64,000 nucleotides of DNA from Actinokineospora fastidiosa. GTDB taxonomy: Bacteria > Actinomycetota > Actinomycetes > Mycobacteriales > Pseudonocardiaceae. This document shows, in pieces, positions 43,705 to 52,924 of the stretch (positions within the stretch are counted from its first letter, which is position 1; each line of letters opens with the position of its first letter). Location: assembly GCF_014648415.1 (NCBI RefSeq), contig NZ_BMRB01000002.1:269260-333259 (forward strand). Direction: 5' to 3'. Position numbers and translations under genes: made by a program. Below the pieces are notes generated by a model. That model did not search any database, had not been told where the DNA came from, and was given only the letters and a program-made list of their open reading frames with translations.

Positions 43705-46485
43705 TCAGAGGACGTCCGGGCAGTGCAGGCGTTGCCCACACCCCCGCGCCGCGAGTCGTTCCTGGAGGCGGGCGTGGCGGAACTGGTACACGGCGCCGAC
43801 CTGGCGGAGCACTCCCCGGCGGTGAGCGTCGTCGAGGAAGGTCATGAAGTCCAAGGGGATGTGGCCATGCGCGGCCAACCAGAGCCGCGTGAACGCGAAC
43901 GTGCCCCAGGCGCGCGCCACGCACACGGTGAGTCCGACCCCGAGCCCGAAGATCGTGCCTGTGGCCAGCGCCGCCGTCGGGGTGCCACCGGGCACCGTCT
44001 GCCCGCTGACGACCGCGCCTGCGAGCCCGTAGGCCCAGGTCCCCGGGCTGCGCAGGATATAGCGGCCGAGCAATGCCGAGGCGACCCCGCCGCCCAGCGC
44101 CAGCTTGTAGTCGAAACCGGGGACGAACGTGCCGATAGCGGGCGCCTGGACAATGGCGAGCCCGTAGAACAGGCCCACCGCCACCATGAAGGACACGGTG
44201 AACGACAGCGTCGCCGTCCGATCGTTGCTCAGGACAGTCGCCGGGCTGGACACCCGGTTCGCGTCCAGCGGTGTGCCCAGCCAGACGTGGACGCCGACGG
44301 CCAGGCCGAACACCACCATCAGGAGCCCGACCACCCAGGCCGACAGCGACCAGCCCACGCCGAAGCTGATCCCGATCACCACCCCGACGGCGGACCGGCG
44401 CGCGAAGCTCGCCCCGGTGCCGCGGAACCGGCCCTGCACCCGCACCGGCCCCGGGCGCCTGCCCGCGCTGTGGGTGACGCAGCCCGCCGCCGCGAACGCC
44501 CCGCCGTAGATCACCCCGATCCACAGGCCCGCGACGAGCCAGCCGGTGGACAGGAACAACAAGGCGGGCGGCAGCCCGAGGTACAGCCCGACGACGACCC
44601 TCGGCACGGCGCGGTCGAGCTGCCACCAGGCGAGGTCGCGGGTGCGGCCGCGCTCCAGGTGGCGGGCGAGGAAGCCCAACCACCGCTCCGCGTGGTCCAG
44701 ATCGTAGTCGCGCACAGCACGTCGGCGGTCGGTTGGTGCAGGTGGGGGCGGGTTTCGGGTGTAGACCGCGGGGAGGTAGGCGTCGAGCAGGTGGCCCTCA
44801 ACGGCGGCGCGATCGGGAAACCGCGCCGTGTCGCACAGCTCGCCGGGCTCCGTGGCGGGATGCGCGTAGGCGGTCCTGGCCAGATCGACCATCAACGGGG
44901 TGCGCAGAGCCTGTGCGAGCACTCCGTCCGGCTCCGCGCGCAGCCGCTGGACCACCGGCCGCCAGCGGTCGTCGCCGAGCCGCTGGCGCGCGGTGAGGAA
45001 CCCGATGGCGTTCTCGAGTTCGACCGGCTCGATCTCCACGACCGCCGCCCTGGCCAGGAAGGAACCCGCCTGGTTCACCGCCAGCTCGTATTCCGCGCTG
45101 CGACAGGTCACCACGAGCGGACGGCCGCCCGCGACGGCCTGGTCCAGGGCCTCGATCGCGGCCGCGTGCAGCGCGGGCGGGGTCTCGTCGAGGCCGTCGA
45201 GCACCGGGATGACCCGGCCTTCCAGCACCAGGCGCAGCGCGGCGTCCTTGCCGTACGCTGCGGTGTTGGCCAGGCCGGGGTACTCCTCGACGAGCCTGCG
45301 GGCGAGCCAACCGTGCAGATGTTCCTGCCGCGGGTTCCACGAGGCGAGGGACAGGAGCACCGGCACCGGCTCGTCCGGCGGCGGATCGGCGAGCAGTCCG
45401 AGGGTGAGCAGGATGGCCAGCACCGTCTTCCCGGCCCCGGGGTCGCCGAGCACGACCAGCTGCCGGGACGGAACCTGCCGGAACTTCGCGACCACGTCCG
45501 CGAGGTCCCCGTTCAGGACCAATCGGTCCCGGCGCCCGGCCCGCCGCTCGCCCAGCACCGCCGAGGCGACCGCCGCCACCTGCCGCTCGGTGCTGGACCA
45601 CGTCAACGGCACCGGCTCGGGCCGGTTGAGGCAGCGCATCTCGGCTTCGGCCCTCCACTGCCGAGCGATCGCCGCCGCGAGCTCACGAGCCGCGGGAGCC
45701 AAGTCGTCCCGGGGGTCCGACGCGGCCGTTTCGTGGTCACCGGGATTCTCGACGCGGGGCTCGCCGCGAAGGATCCGCTCGTGCAGTGCCCGCACCTCGG
45801 CGCCGGGATCGATCCCGAGTTCCTCGGCGAGGTTGGTCCGCAGCCGCTGGAACACCGCCAACGCGTCCACCTGCCGCCCGGCGCGGTCCAGCGCGACCAT
45901 CAACTGCGCGTGCGGCCGTTCGCGCAGCGGATGCTCGGCGACGACCTCCGCGAGCTCGTCGGCGACCTCGCGGTACTCCCCGAGCGCCAGCCGCCAGTCT
46001 GCGCACAGTTCGATCGCGTCGAGTCGCTGCTCGTCCCATCGGGCCGCGCGCCCGGCCACCATGACGCTGCCGATCCCGTCCAGCGCGGGACCGCGCCACA
46101 GGCTCAACGCCGACCGGATCGCCCGCGCCCCCTCGGCGAGGTCTCCCTCCGCGGCGGTCCGCCGGGCTTCCGCGACGAGCCTTGTGAATCGCAGCGCGTC
46201 GAGTTGGTCCTCGTGGACGAAGATCCGGTAGCCGGGTCCGTCGGTGCGGATCAGGCCCGTGCAGCCCAGGCGTTCGCGTAACGCCGAAATACAGTTCTGG
46301 ATCTGCTTGGTGGCGGTCGCGGGGGGTTCGTCATCCCATGTCGCCTCGATGAGTTTCGTTATCGGGACAACCGAATTCGGCGCCGACAGCAGCGCCGCCA
46401 GCACCCGCTGATGACGCGCGCTGGGCAGTGCGAGCCGCCCCCGCTCCGTCCACACCTCCAACGGGCCGAGCACACGAAAATCCAC
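43705..46485 (-). CDS. SARP-BTAD / NACHT / multi-TM fusion regulator
   Basis: 926 residues. Residues 1-~95 form an OmpR-like winged helix (MDFRVLGPLEVWTERGRLAL, then ALRERLGCTGLIRTDGPGYR). The BTAD domain follows to ~245 (RPHAQLMVALDRAGRQVDAL; LRTNLAEELGIDPGAEVRAL). A NACHT ATPase follows: P-loop VVLGDPGAGKTVLAILL near residue 348, Walker B VIPVLDGLDETPP near 430, and LVVTCRSAEYEL. The last ~320 residues hold about six to seven membrane helices (LGLPPALLFLSTGWLVAGLW; ALATGTIFGLGVGLTVCVA) and end in GVLRQVGAVYQFRHARLQER. A DNA-binding activator tethered to the membrane through a NACHT switch is unusual. Divergent from the CWB2 gene. Confidence 0.85.
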   Translation of the reverse strand: MDFRVLGPLEVWTERGRLALPSARHQRVLAALLSAPNSVVPITKLIEATWDDEPPATATKQIQNCISALRERLGCTGLIRTDGPGYRIFVHEDQLDALRFTRLVAEARRTAAEGDLAEGARAIRSALSLWRGPALDGIGSVMVAGRAARWDEQRLDAIELCADWRLALGEYREVADELAEVVAEHPLRERPHAQLMVALDRAGRQVDALAVFQRLRTNLAEELGIDPGAEVRALHERILRGEPRVENPGDHETAASDPRDDLAPAARELAAAIARQWRAEAEMRCLNRPEPVPLTWSSTERQVAAVASAVLGERRAGRRDRLVLNGDLADVVAKFRQVPSRQLVVLGDPGAGKTVLAILLTLGLLADPPPDEPVPVLLSLASWNPRQEHLHGWLARRLVEEYPGLANTAAYGKDAALRLVLEGRVIPVLDGLDETPPALHAAAIEALDQAVAGGRPLVVTCRSAEYELAVNQAGSFLARAAVVEIEPVELENAIGFLTARQRLGDDRWRPVVQRLRAEPDGVLAQALRTPLMVDLARTAYAHPATEPGELCDTARFPDRAAVEGHLLDAYLPAVYTRNPPPPAPTDRRRAVRDYDLDHAERWLGFLARHLERGRTRDLAWWQLDRAVPRVVVGLYLGLPPALLFLSTGWLVAGLWIGVIYGGAFAAAGCVTHSAGRRPGPVRVQGRFRGTGASFARRSAVGVVIGISFGVGWSLSAWVVGLLMVVFGLAVGVHVWLGTPLDANRVSSPATVLSNDRTATLSFTVSFMVAVGLFYGLAIVQAPAIGTFVPGFDYKLALGGGVASALLGRYILRSPGTWAYGLAGAVVSGQTVPGGTPTAALATGTIFGLGVGLTVCVARAWGTFAFTRLWLAAHGHIPLDFMTFLDDAHRRGVLRQVGAVYQFRHARLQERLAARGCGQRLHCPDVL

Positions 46486-46771
46486 GTTCCCCGGTCCTCC
46501 CCCAGCCGGTGACGGTGCCGATCGAGCATAACTGACCAGGGATAACCAGGGGAATGACGACGTGGTGACACCGCGAGGACAGGCAACGGCAGGGTGGCGC
46601 CCGGGTCATGCGCCGGAATGCTCGCCGATAGGCGAGGATTTTTCGCTGGCCGCGAGCACCGTGCCGAATTCCACGCCGGGAGGCGCTCTCACAGACGTTT
46701 CCCCCGCTGCGCCTGCAGGCGAGCTGCTCGATTCGATCAGGAAATACCTCTGGGGAAGGAAACTGCTAGTT
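46486..46771. promoter_or_regulatory. divergent promoter region of SARP-NACHT and CWB2 genes
   Basis: About 286 bp between the two starts. It includes GATAACCAGGG near 46541 and a second similar ACCAGGGA, and a clear ribosome site (GGGGAAGGA) before 46772. Putative SARP sites would be expected here, but no confident heptamer repeat was found. Confidence 0.4.
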
Positions 46772-48064
46772 ATGATCATCCGAAGATTGCGCCGGTTGCC
46801 TGCCGGTTCGCGCATGGCCGCCGCCGTGCTCGCCGTCGCTATCGCAGGCGGCGCGCTCACCGCCCCGCAGGCGGCAGCCGCCGGGCCCGTCGAGGGCGCG
46901 CCCATCGCCAAGGCGGAGATCACGGACGCGCTGCGGTCGGCCTATGAGTACGGCAAGCGTTCCGGCGAGCTGCGGGCGGAGCACCCGTCCGCGGCCGCGC
47001 CGCCGGAGAACTGCCTGGAGGTCAACTACGTCGCACGGCACCGCGTCCAGTACCGGTATGCCGGGTCTGACCGTTATGAGACCGCCGTCTGCACCTCGTA
47101 CTCGACCTGGGCCGACCACGACGCCACCCACGGGCCGAAGGCGAACGCCGTGGTGCTCGCCCGCGGCGACCTGTACGCCGACGCGCTCGCGGGCGGCCCG
47201 CTGGCCGGGTACGAGAACGCTCCGCTGCTGCTCAACCCTCCGCAGTCGCTGCTGCCCGCCGTCAGGACGGAGATCCAGCGCGTGCTGGCCCCCGGCGGCA
47301 CGGTCTACCTGCTGGGTTCGACCGGCGCGCTGTCCGCCTCGGTCGACTCGGCACTGACCTCGGCCGGTTTCGTGACCAAGCGGCTCGCGGGGTCGGACCG
47401 CTTCCGCACCGCGATCCGCGTCGCCGAGGAGATGGCGACGACCAACCGGTTCTTCGTCGCCACCGGCACGGACTTCGCCGACGCGCTGCCCGCAGGCGCG
47501 TTCGCGGCCACCTACAACCTCGGCATCACCCAGGACGACGACCCCGCGACGACGATGCCGATCGCCCTGCTGTTCACCGACCACGACGTGATGCCCGCCA
47601 GCACGAAGGACTTCATCACCACCCGCTGGTTCGAGCACGGCCGCACGACCCTGTACGCGGCCGGCGCTCCGGCGAACACGGCGGCCTTCCGCGCCTTCGG
47701 TGGGGATTCGCTGTACTCCTTCGTCGGCGAGGATCGGTTCGACACCGCCGCCGAGGTCGCCGAATACCTCTACACCGATGTCGACAACAGACTCGTCGCT
47801 CCCGGCGTCGGCCTGGCGAACGGGATGAACTTCCCCGACGCGCTGGCGGGCACGACGGTGCTGATGCGTTCGGCGCACCCGCTGCTGCTCACCCCGCCCA
47901 CCACGCTTGCCTACGCGACCAATTCGTTCCTACGGCGCCACAGGGACGACCACCACGATCCGGAGTCGGGCCAGCAGATGGGACACCTCAGCGTGTTCGG
48001 CGGCACCCCGGCGGTCTCCGCGGACGTGGTGCGGGAGGCTGTCTCGGTGTACCTGGGCGGATGA
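46772..48064 (+). CDS. secreted cell-wall-binding repeat 2 protein
   Basis: 430 residues from the ATG at 46772 (MIIRRLRRLPAGSRMAAAVL), with a signal peptide cleaved near AAAAG. Three CWB2 repeats are visible, each with the pattern RxxGxDRxxTA...ANG/DFPDALAG: YRYAGSDRYETAVCTSYSTW, KRLAGSDRFRTAIRVAEEMA and SFVGEDRFDTAAEVAEYLYT. The GxxFADALPAGA and NFPDALAGT segments complete them. Such repeats anchor proteins to secondary wall polymers. Its stop overlaps the next lipoprotein start by 4 nt. Confidence 0.85.
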   Translation: MIIRRLRRLPAGSRMAAAVLAVAIAGGALTAPQAAAAGPVEGAPIAKAEITDALRSAYEYGKRSGELRAEHPSAAAPPENCLEVNYVARHRVQYRYAGSDRYETAVCTSYSTWADHDATHGPKANAVVLARGDLYADALAGGPLAGYENAPLLLNPPQSLLPAVRTEIQRVLAPGGTVYLLGSTGALSASVDSALTSAGFVTKRLAGSDRFRTAIRVAEEMATTNRFFVATGTDFADALPAGAFAATYNLGITQDDDPATTMPIALLFTDHDVMPASTKDFITTRWFEHGRTTLYAAGAPANTAAFRAFGGDSLYSFVGEDRFDTAAEVAEYLYTDVDNRLVAPGVGLANGMNFPDALAGTTVLMRSAHPLLLTPPTTLAYATNSFLRRHRDDHHDPESGQQMGHLSVFGGTPAVSADVVREAVSVYLGG

Positions 48065-48762
48065 CAGGAGTGGGAAGAGTGGATTCGGCGAAGCTGGTCT
48101 CGTGCGCGGTGTTCGCGGCGCTGCTCACCGCGTGTTCGAGTGGTGGCGACTCGACCAGCGGCGGTTCGACGGGCGATGGCACGGCGGAGACGACGGACGC
48201 GGGCGCAGTCCCGACGAGCGCGCCTCCCGCGTTCGACGACTTCCCCGGCGACGGTGTCGTGTTCATCCAATCGGGTATGCGGGTCGGGGTGAAGACCAAG
48301 GCGATCGACTCCACCTGGACCACGGAGGTGATGGGCAGCCCGGCGAACCCCGGCTACCACTACCTCGCCGTGTGGATCGCCGTCACCCCGGAGCTGGCGG
48401 ACCGAGGGGCCGATGAGGTGAACATCGACAAGGTCTTCCACCTCCGCTACAGACCGGCCGGGGGCACGTGCGGGGGATCGCAGCCCACCACGTCCGGCGG
48501 CTACTGCTACCACCAGGGCAACCCGGGCAGCCAACTCGTCGCCTTGGAGGACGGCGGGTGGCGCGACCACCAGTGGGAGAAGGGCGAGTACGTCCGCAGC
48601 GCCCTCGACCGCGGCGAGACCCGCTTCGGGCAGATCGGTTTCCAGATCGACGACACCGTCGAGCCGAGCGAGTTCGAGCTGTGCGCGCCGAGCAGGGAGG
48701 AGCCGTTCTCCACGGAGAGGTTCCCCTGCACTCCGGTCAAGGCCCCGGACGGTTCGCGCTGA
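48061..48762 (+). CDS. secreted lipoprotein coupled to CWB2 protein
   Basis: 233 residues. The N-terminus MTGVGRVDSAKLVSCAVFAA then LLTACSSGG has a lipobox LTAC. A Ser/Thr/Gly linker leads to a beta-sandwich-like domain (GVKTKAIDSTWTTEVMGSPA; YHYLAVWIAVTPELADRGAD), reminiscent of DUF4352/telokin-like domains, with paired cysteines (GTCGG, GGYCY, FELCAPS, FPCTP). The ATG at 48061 overlaps the CWB2 stop (ATGA), so the proteins are probably made in equal amounts and may act together at the cell surface. Confidence 0.75.
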   Translation: MTGVGRVDSAKLVSCAVFAALLTACSSGGDSTSGGSTGDGTAETTDAGAVPTSAPPAFDDFPGDGVVFIQSGMRVGVKTKAIDSTWTTEVMGSPANPGYHYLAVWIAVTPELADRGADEVNIDKVFHLRYRPAGGTCGGSQPTTSGGYCYHQGNPGSQLVALEDGGWRDHQWEKGEYVRSALDRGETRFGQIGFQIDDTVEPSEFELCAPSREEPFSTERFPCTPVKAPDGSR

Positions 48763-48807
48763 TCCGCATTTCAGGAGAGTCCGGCGCCGGACACCAGTGA
48801 GAACGAC

Positions 48808-48842
48808 GGTCCCCGGCCGCTCAAGGCGGCCGGGGACCTTGC
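48808..48842 (+). terminator. 13-bp hairpin terminator with T-rich tail
   Basis: GGTCCCCGGCCGC at 48808-48820 and its exact complement at 48826-48838 flank TCAAG. The tail is TTGCTT. It ends the CWB2/lipoprotein transcript. Confidence 0.75.
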
Positions 48843-49060
48843 TTCTGAGGGCCACCGTGCCCGGTGGCCCCGGGGGCGTGCCTGATCCGGTACGTCAGCA
48901 CGGCGTTCGGCGCGTTGCAGCCCTGTGGCGAGCCGGAGCCCCTCGCTTGGGGCGCGGTCGAGCAGGTCGACCGGCGTGGCGTACCGCGACCTCACCATTG
49001 CGATGTGCGAATCGTCCGGATTCCGGGACAGAGGCGGCGCAGGCATGTGACAGTGTCGCC

Positions 49061-49459
49061 ATGCGGACTACCTGCCTCGTCCTGGGGACCCTGAGCCTGC
49101 TGATGTCGGCCATCTGGGTCGGCATCGGCCTCCTCGACCTCCTCGCCGGTGGCCCGTCCACCTCCAGCCCCGCAGTCACCGGACTCCGGATGAACGCCGC
49201 GTCTGCGGCCGCGATCGACCTGAGGGGCTTCGACTTCGGCACGACGTCCACGCTGGCACAGGTCTCCGCGATCGCGGGCGTGGGATGGATGATCGCCGCC
49301 TCCGCGTTCAAGCCCGCCCAGACCGCCCCGAGCACCACACCGGACGGACGACACTGGCAGCCCCCGCTCCAGAACCACCCCGCTCCCCAGGCGCAGCCGT
49401 ACGCGCCGCAATGGCAGCAGCAGGCCCCACCCCACCAGCACCCCGAGCAGCAGAGCTGA
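49061..49459 (+). CDS. small membrane protein with Gln/Pro-rich tail
   Basis: 132 residues. Two hydrophobic helices: residues 2-28 (TCLVLGTLSLLMSAIWVGIG) and ~65-83 (LAQVSAIAGVGWMIAASAF). The tail is rich in Pro, Gln and His (PQWQQQAPPHQHPEQQ). No family was recognised. Preceded by 298 bp holding the terminator above and no other gene. Confidence 0.6.
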   Translation: MRTTCLVLGTLSLLMSAIWVGIGLLDLLAGGPSTSSPAVTGLRMNAASAAAIDLRGFDFGTTSTLAQVSAIAGVGWMIAASAFKPAQTAPSTTPDGRHWQPPLQNHPAPQAQPYAPQWQQQAPPHQHPEQQS

Positions 49460-49529
49460 CCGGACGGACGGGAGCCAGCAAGGGTGATCCGGGCACGCCG
49501 CCAGAGCAGATCACTCCGCCTCACACGCC

Positions 49530-50165
49530 TTAAAATCCACGGCTGACAGAAGGACCCAACTGATCGGGGTGGAGCGTGCCGGACGTGAGGGCCTTCTCCC
49601 GCAGACGGTCGAATGCGCGGGTTCCCGACGGACGTGCCAGGAAGTCTTTGATGCGTAGCGCGCACGCGCGTGCGCTGAGCATGCTGGTGTCGCACTCGAT
49701 GTCGTAGAGGCCATGCGCGTGCACCATCGCGAGCTGCCCCTCCGCTTGGCCGATTTCCCGGTCGCCCCTGCTGATCTCGCGGCGGCGCAGCTCTTCGAGA
49801 TCGCAGTGCACTCCGACGAGAACGACATCCAGCCCGTTCATGACCGCAAGGCAGTCGATCAGCCTCCAGGGCTCACTCAGCACGTGGTCCATCACCACGT
49901 CGTTGCCCGCGTGTGCCATGCCTGCCGCGGCTCGGTGGAAGCCTGCCCTCGTGTGGACGAGCACCTCACGAATCCCGTCCTCACCGAGTTCGAGGGTGCG
50001 TTCCTTGGCCCTCAGGCCATTGATGACGTCGACGCTCATGGCGAAATAGGGAGTGTCCAGCACCGACAAGAGTTGCGCCGCGATGCTGCTCTTCCCTGAA
50101 CTCGATACACCGTTCAAGAAAATGATGCGCCCCTTGCGGCTGGCCGCGAAAACCACGACCGGCAC
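49530..50165 (-). CDS. chloramphenicol phosphotransferase-like P-loop kinase
   Basis: 211 residues. The P-loop is FLNGVSSSGKSSIAAQLL (residues 16-33). VSVD and VVMDHVLSEP give the other nucleotide and substrate motifs, with LVGVHCDLEELRRREISRGD as the lid. This is the CPT family, which phosphorylates antibiotics such as chloramphenicol in producers and other small substrates elsewhere. The start is GTG at 50165; a later start just before GRIIFLNG is possible. It is convergent with the preceding gene and separate from the operon that follows. Confidence 0.8.
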   Translation of the reverse strand: MPVVVFAASRKGRIIFLNGVSSSGKSSIAAQLLSVLDTPYFAMSVDVINGLRAKERTLELGEDGIREVLVHTRAGFHRAAAGMAHAGNDVVMDHVLSEPWRLIDCLAVMNGLDVVLVGVHCDLEELRRREISRGDREIGQAEGQLAMVHAHGLYDIECDTSMLSARACALRIKDFLARPSGTRAFDRLREKALTSGTLHPDQLGPSVSRGF

Positions 50166-50221
50166 TCTAGCATTTGGACGTCATTCATCATCGGTCGGGA
50201 ACATTTGGGCAAAGCTGTCGG

Positions 50222-50848
50222 TCACCACCGGTCGAGGTGGAGGGTGGTGTTCAGTGGGGGGCGGGAGGCGGGGTGGAAGTCGGTGCCGAGGTGATAGGCG
50301 GTGGGGATCAGGGCGCCTTGGTGGATGCCTTCGGGGATGGCCAGGAGGTCAGCCACCTCCTTCTCGTGGCGTAGGTGGGCGGCGGTCCACGTGGTGCCTA
50401 GGCCGTGGGATCGGGCGGCGAGCATGTAGCTCCACACCGCGGGGAGGAGGGTGCCCCAGAGGGCTGCCTGGTTGCCGGGAGGTAGGGGCGCACCGGTTTC
50501 CACGCAGGCCAGGACCAGCACCGGGACCTCGCCGAGGACCTGCGCTAGGTATGCGGCGCTGTCGATCGAGCGTCGCTGGGCGCCCGTCAGGCCCGTCGGC
50601 GGGACCCTGCCCGACCACTGGTCCGCGAACGCCGACCGGTAGATACGGCCGAGTTCGGCGCGCGTGTCCGGATCGGTGACGACGAGCCAGTGGGCCGGGG
50701 TGCGGCCGGACCCGCAGGGAGCCTGTTGCGCGATGCGGAGGCACTCCTCGACGAGCGACAGGGGGACCGGGCGGGTCAGGTCGAGGCGGCGGCGGACGGA
50801 GCGGGTGCGGGTCAGCAGGGCGTCCGCGGTCAAGGGGGCGGTGAGCAC
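50222..50848 (-). CDS. nitroreductase-family flavoenzyme
   Basis: 208 residues from GTG at 50848, preceded by GAGGAG. FMN-binding features are LLTRTRSVRRRLDLTRPVP, CLRIAQQAPCGSGRTPAHWL and LAARSHGLGTTWTAAHLRHE near the C-terminus, with the Gly-Thr-Thr loop expected for this family. Last of six genes on the strand, 19 nt after the P450 stop. In this context it may reduce an intermediate of the pathway rather than a xenobiotic nitro group. Confidence 0.85.
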   Translation of the reverse strand: MLTAPLTADALLTRTRSVRRRLDLTRPVPLSLVEECLRIAQQAPCGSGRTPAHWLVVTDPDTRAELGRIYRSAFADQWSGRVPPTGLTGAQRRSIDSAAYLAQVLGEVPVLVLACVETGAPLPPGNQAALWGTLLPAVWSYMLAARSHGLGTTWTAAHLRHEKEVADLLAIPEGIHQGALIPTAYHLGTDFHPASRPPLNTTLHLDRW

Positions 50849-50867
50849 GGGGGTCTCCTCGGGTCGA

Positions 50868-52046
50868 TCACCAGGCGACGGGGAGTTCCCAGAGGCCGCG
50901 GATGTACATGTCGGTGCGCCAGCGCAGGGTCGCGTCGGCGGCGGCGATGCGCAGGTCGGGGAACGTGCCCAGCAGCGCGGTGACGCCGATGCGCAGTTCG
51001 ACGCGGGCCAGTTCGGCGCCGACGCAGTGGTGAGCGCCGTAGCCGAAGGCGACGTGCGGGTTCTCCGCGCGGTCGAAGTCGAGGGTGTCCGGGTCGGCGA
51101 ACACGGCCGGGTCGCGGTTGGCGGCGTCGGGGATCGGGATGACGACCTCGCCCGCGCGCACCACCTGGCCATGCGACAGCTCGACGTCCTCCATCGCCAC
51201 GTGCGGGACGCCGCCGGTGGCGTTTCCGCAGACGTACCGCAGGATCTCGGCGATCACCGGGTCGATCGGGCGGTCGAGCAGCTCGGGATGGCGCAGCAGG
51301 TGGTGGACGACGGTCGCGAGCGCGTTGCTGGTCGTCTCATACCCCGCGACCAGCATCCCCGCGGTCATCACGACCGTCTCCACCGGACTCAGCGCGCGTT
51401 CCGGGGAGCGGGGGTTCAGCATGTCCGCCACGAGCCCCTGCACGGCGCGGCCCGCGGCGAGGTCGGTCGCGACGCCGGTGACGAACGCCGCGACGTACGC
51501 CTGGAACCCCGCGTGCGCCTCGGCGACCGCCTCCGCCGGGTAGCGGCCCGCGGACATCATCGGGTCGACCCACTGCCTGAACAGCGGAATGTCCTCCTCG
51601 GGCAGCCCGAGGACACGGCACATCACGCGCTGGGTGAACGGCACGGTGTAGTCCGCGACGAGGTCGGCCGGGGAGCCGGACTCGGCCAGCTCGGCGAGCT
51701 GCGCCTTGGCGACCTCCTCGACCATCGGCGCCAGCTCGCGGACCCGCCGGGCGGTGAACGCGTGCGCGACAGCGGAGCGGCGGCGGGTGTGGTCGGGGGC
51801 GTCGACGGTGATCAGCGGCAGCGACTCCGGGGACCGGGCGAACAGCGTCCCCTCGTACGCGGCCCGGCTGAACCGGGGGTCGGACAGCACCAGCCGGACG
51901 TCCTGGTGCCGCGTCGCCAGCTTCGCCTCGCGGCCGTTGGCCAGCCGAACCGTGGGCAGCACCGGGCAGCGGCGCAGCTCCGCGTACTCCGGCGGCGGCT
52001 CGACGCCCTCGGACACGGCGAACGGGAAGGACGGCAGGTCGGTCAC
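50868..52046 (-). CDS. cytochrome P450
   Basis: 392 residues. The haem-binding loop FGYGAHHCVGAEL places the iron-ligand Cys at 341. The I-helix is AGMLVAGYETTSNALATVVH, with Thr for oxygen activation, and the K-helix ExxR is EILR. HTRRRSAVAHAFTARRV is the C-helix. It would hydroxylate or epoxidise the small molecule of this operon; a ferredoxin partner is not encoded nearby. The GTG at 52046 overlaps the UbiA stop by 4 nt (GTGA). Confidence 0.9.
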   Translation of the reverse strand: MTDLPSFPFAVSEGVEPPPEYAELRRCPVLPTVRLANGREAKLATRHQDVRLVLSDPRFSRAAYEGTLFARSPESLPLITVDAPDHTRRRSAVAHAFTARRVRELAPMVEEVAKAQLAELAESGSPADLVADYTVPFTQRVMCRVLGLPEEDIPLFRQWVDPMMSAGRYPAEAVAEAHAGFQAYVAAFVTGVATDLAAGRAVQGLVADMLNPRSPERALSPVETVVMTAGMLVAGYETTSNALATVVHHLLRHPELLDRPIDPVIAEILRYVCGNATGGVPHVAMEDVELSHGQVVRAGEVVIPIPDAANRDPAVFADPDTLDFDRAENPHVAFGYGAHHCVGAELARVELRIGVTALLGTFPDLRIAAADATLRWRTDMYIRGLWELPVAW

Positions 52047-52924
52047 AACAACTCCAACAGGTTGGCGATCACGGGACCGGCGAAGCCGGTGAGCAGGAAC
52101 GCCGCCGCCAGCCCGTACGGCCAGCGCGGCAGGCGCCGGAACCGCAGCGCGGCCAGCACCGGGAACACCAGCGGCAGCACGACGACCAGCGCCGCGGGCG
52201 ACCACGGCCGCGCCGCCGCGACGAGCAGCGCGACGCCCACCACGGCGCAGCCGACCGCGGTGGCCGCGCTGCCGCCCACGCCCAGGGCCGTGACGTACGT
52301 GCGCTCGCCGGGCCGCGGCCGCCGAACCGTCTTGCGGGCGAACTCGAAGTGCGCGAACAGGAGCGCGGCCACCACGACGCCCACCGCGCCGGACCACGAC
52401 GGCCCCAGCCCGGTCGAGTGCAGGAGGCCCGCGTAGAGGAACCCGTTGAGCAGCAACTGGACCGGCAGCGCGAGCGCGTAGTTGACGAACAGCGCGTCCC
52501 CCGACGGCCATCCCGTCCGCCGCTCCACAGTCACCATCACCCCGACGTACGCGAGCTGCACGGCCAGGATCGCGGCGACCGCGGGCCGCCACGCGTTGGC
52601 CGCCAGCACCACCGCGGCCCCGACCGCGAGCAGCACGGCCAGGTCCTGTGTGGACACCACACCGCTGGCGAGCGGGCGGTCGGGGTTGCGGTCGCGGTCG
52701 TAGTCCAGGTCCCGGATGTCGTCGACCGCGCGCATCATCAGCAGGACGACCAGCATCGTCCCGACCGTGACGACGATGTCCGCGCCGGGGACCCAGCCGG
52801 TGATCCGCGAGTCGGTCAACGCGCAGGCCGCTGTCGCGCCCACCGCCCAGGCCACCGCCAGCGGTAGGTACGCCGCGGGCGGGAAGCTGCCCCGGATATA
52901 CGCGGCTAGGCGGGCAGCAAGCGC
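52043..52924 (-). CDS. UbiA-family prenyltransferase
   Basis: About 290 residues, with eight or nine hydrophobic helices. The first Asp-rich motif is MRAVDDIRDLDYDRDRNPDR followed by PLASG, as in UbiA enzymes, where it binds Mg-prenyl diphosphate. A second motif is less obvious (FEFARKTVRRP). The exact start is unresolved: near the expected N-terminus (AARLAAYIRGSFPPAAYLPL) the frame has no ATG, GTG or TTG; the nearest in-frame GTG is at 52855, within the first helix. The listed end (52924) is approximate and overlaps the preceding gene's stop at 52906. It could prenylate an acceptor or act as a UbiA-type terpene cyclase. Confidence 0.8.
   Translation of the reverse strand, partial: ALAARLAAYIRGSFPPAAYLPLAVAWAVGATAACALTDSRITGWVPGADIVVTVGTMLVVLLMMRAVDDIRDLDYDRDRNPDRPLASGVVSTQDLAVLLAVGAAVVLAANAWRPAVAAILAVQLAYVGVMVTVERRTGWPSGDALFVNYALALPVQLLLNGFLYAGLLHSTGLGPSWSGAVGVVVAALLFAHFEFARKTVRRPRPGERTYVTALGVGGSAATAVGCAVVGVALLVAAARPWSPAALVVVLPLVFPVLAALRFRRLPRWPYGLAAAFLLTGFAGPVIANLLELL

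Noticed and set aside
43723-46281. 852-residue plus-strand frame opposite the SARP-NACHT gene
   Set aside because: No fold or motif; rich in His, Arg, Pro and Asp as expected for an antisense shadow.
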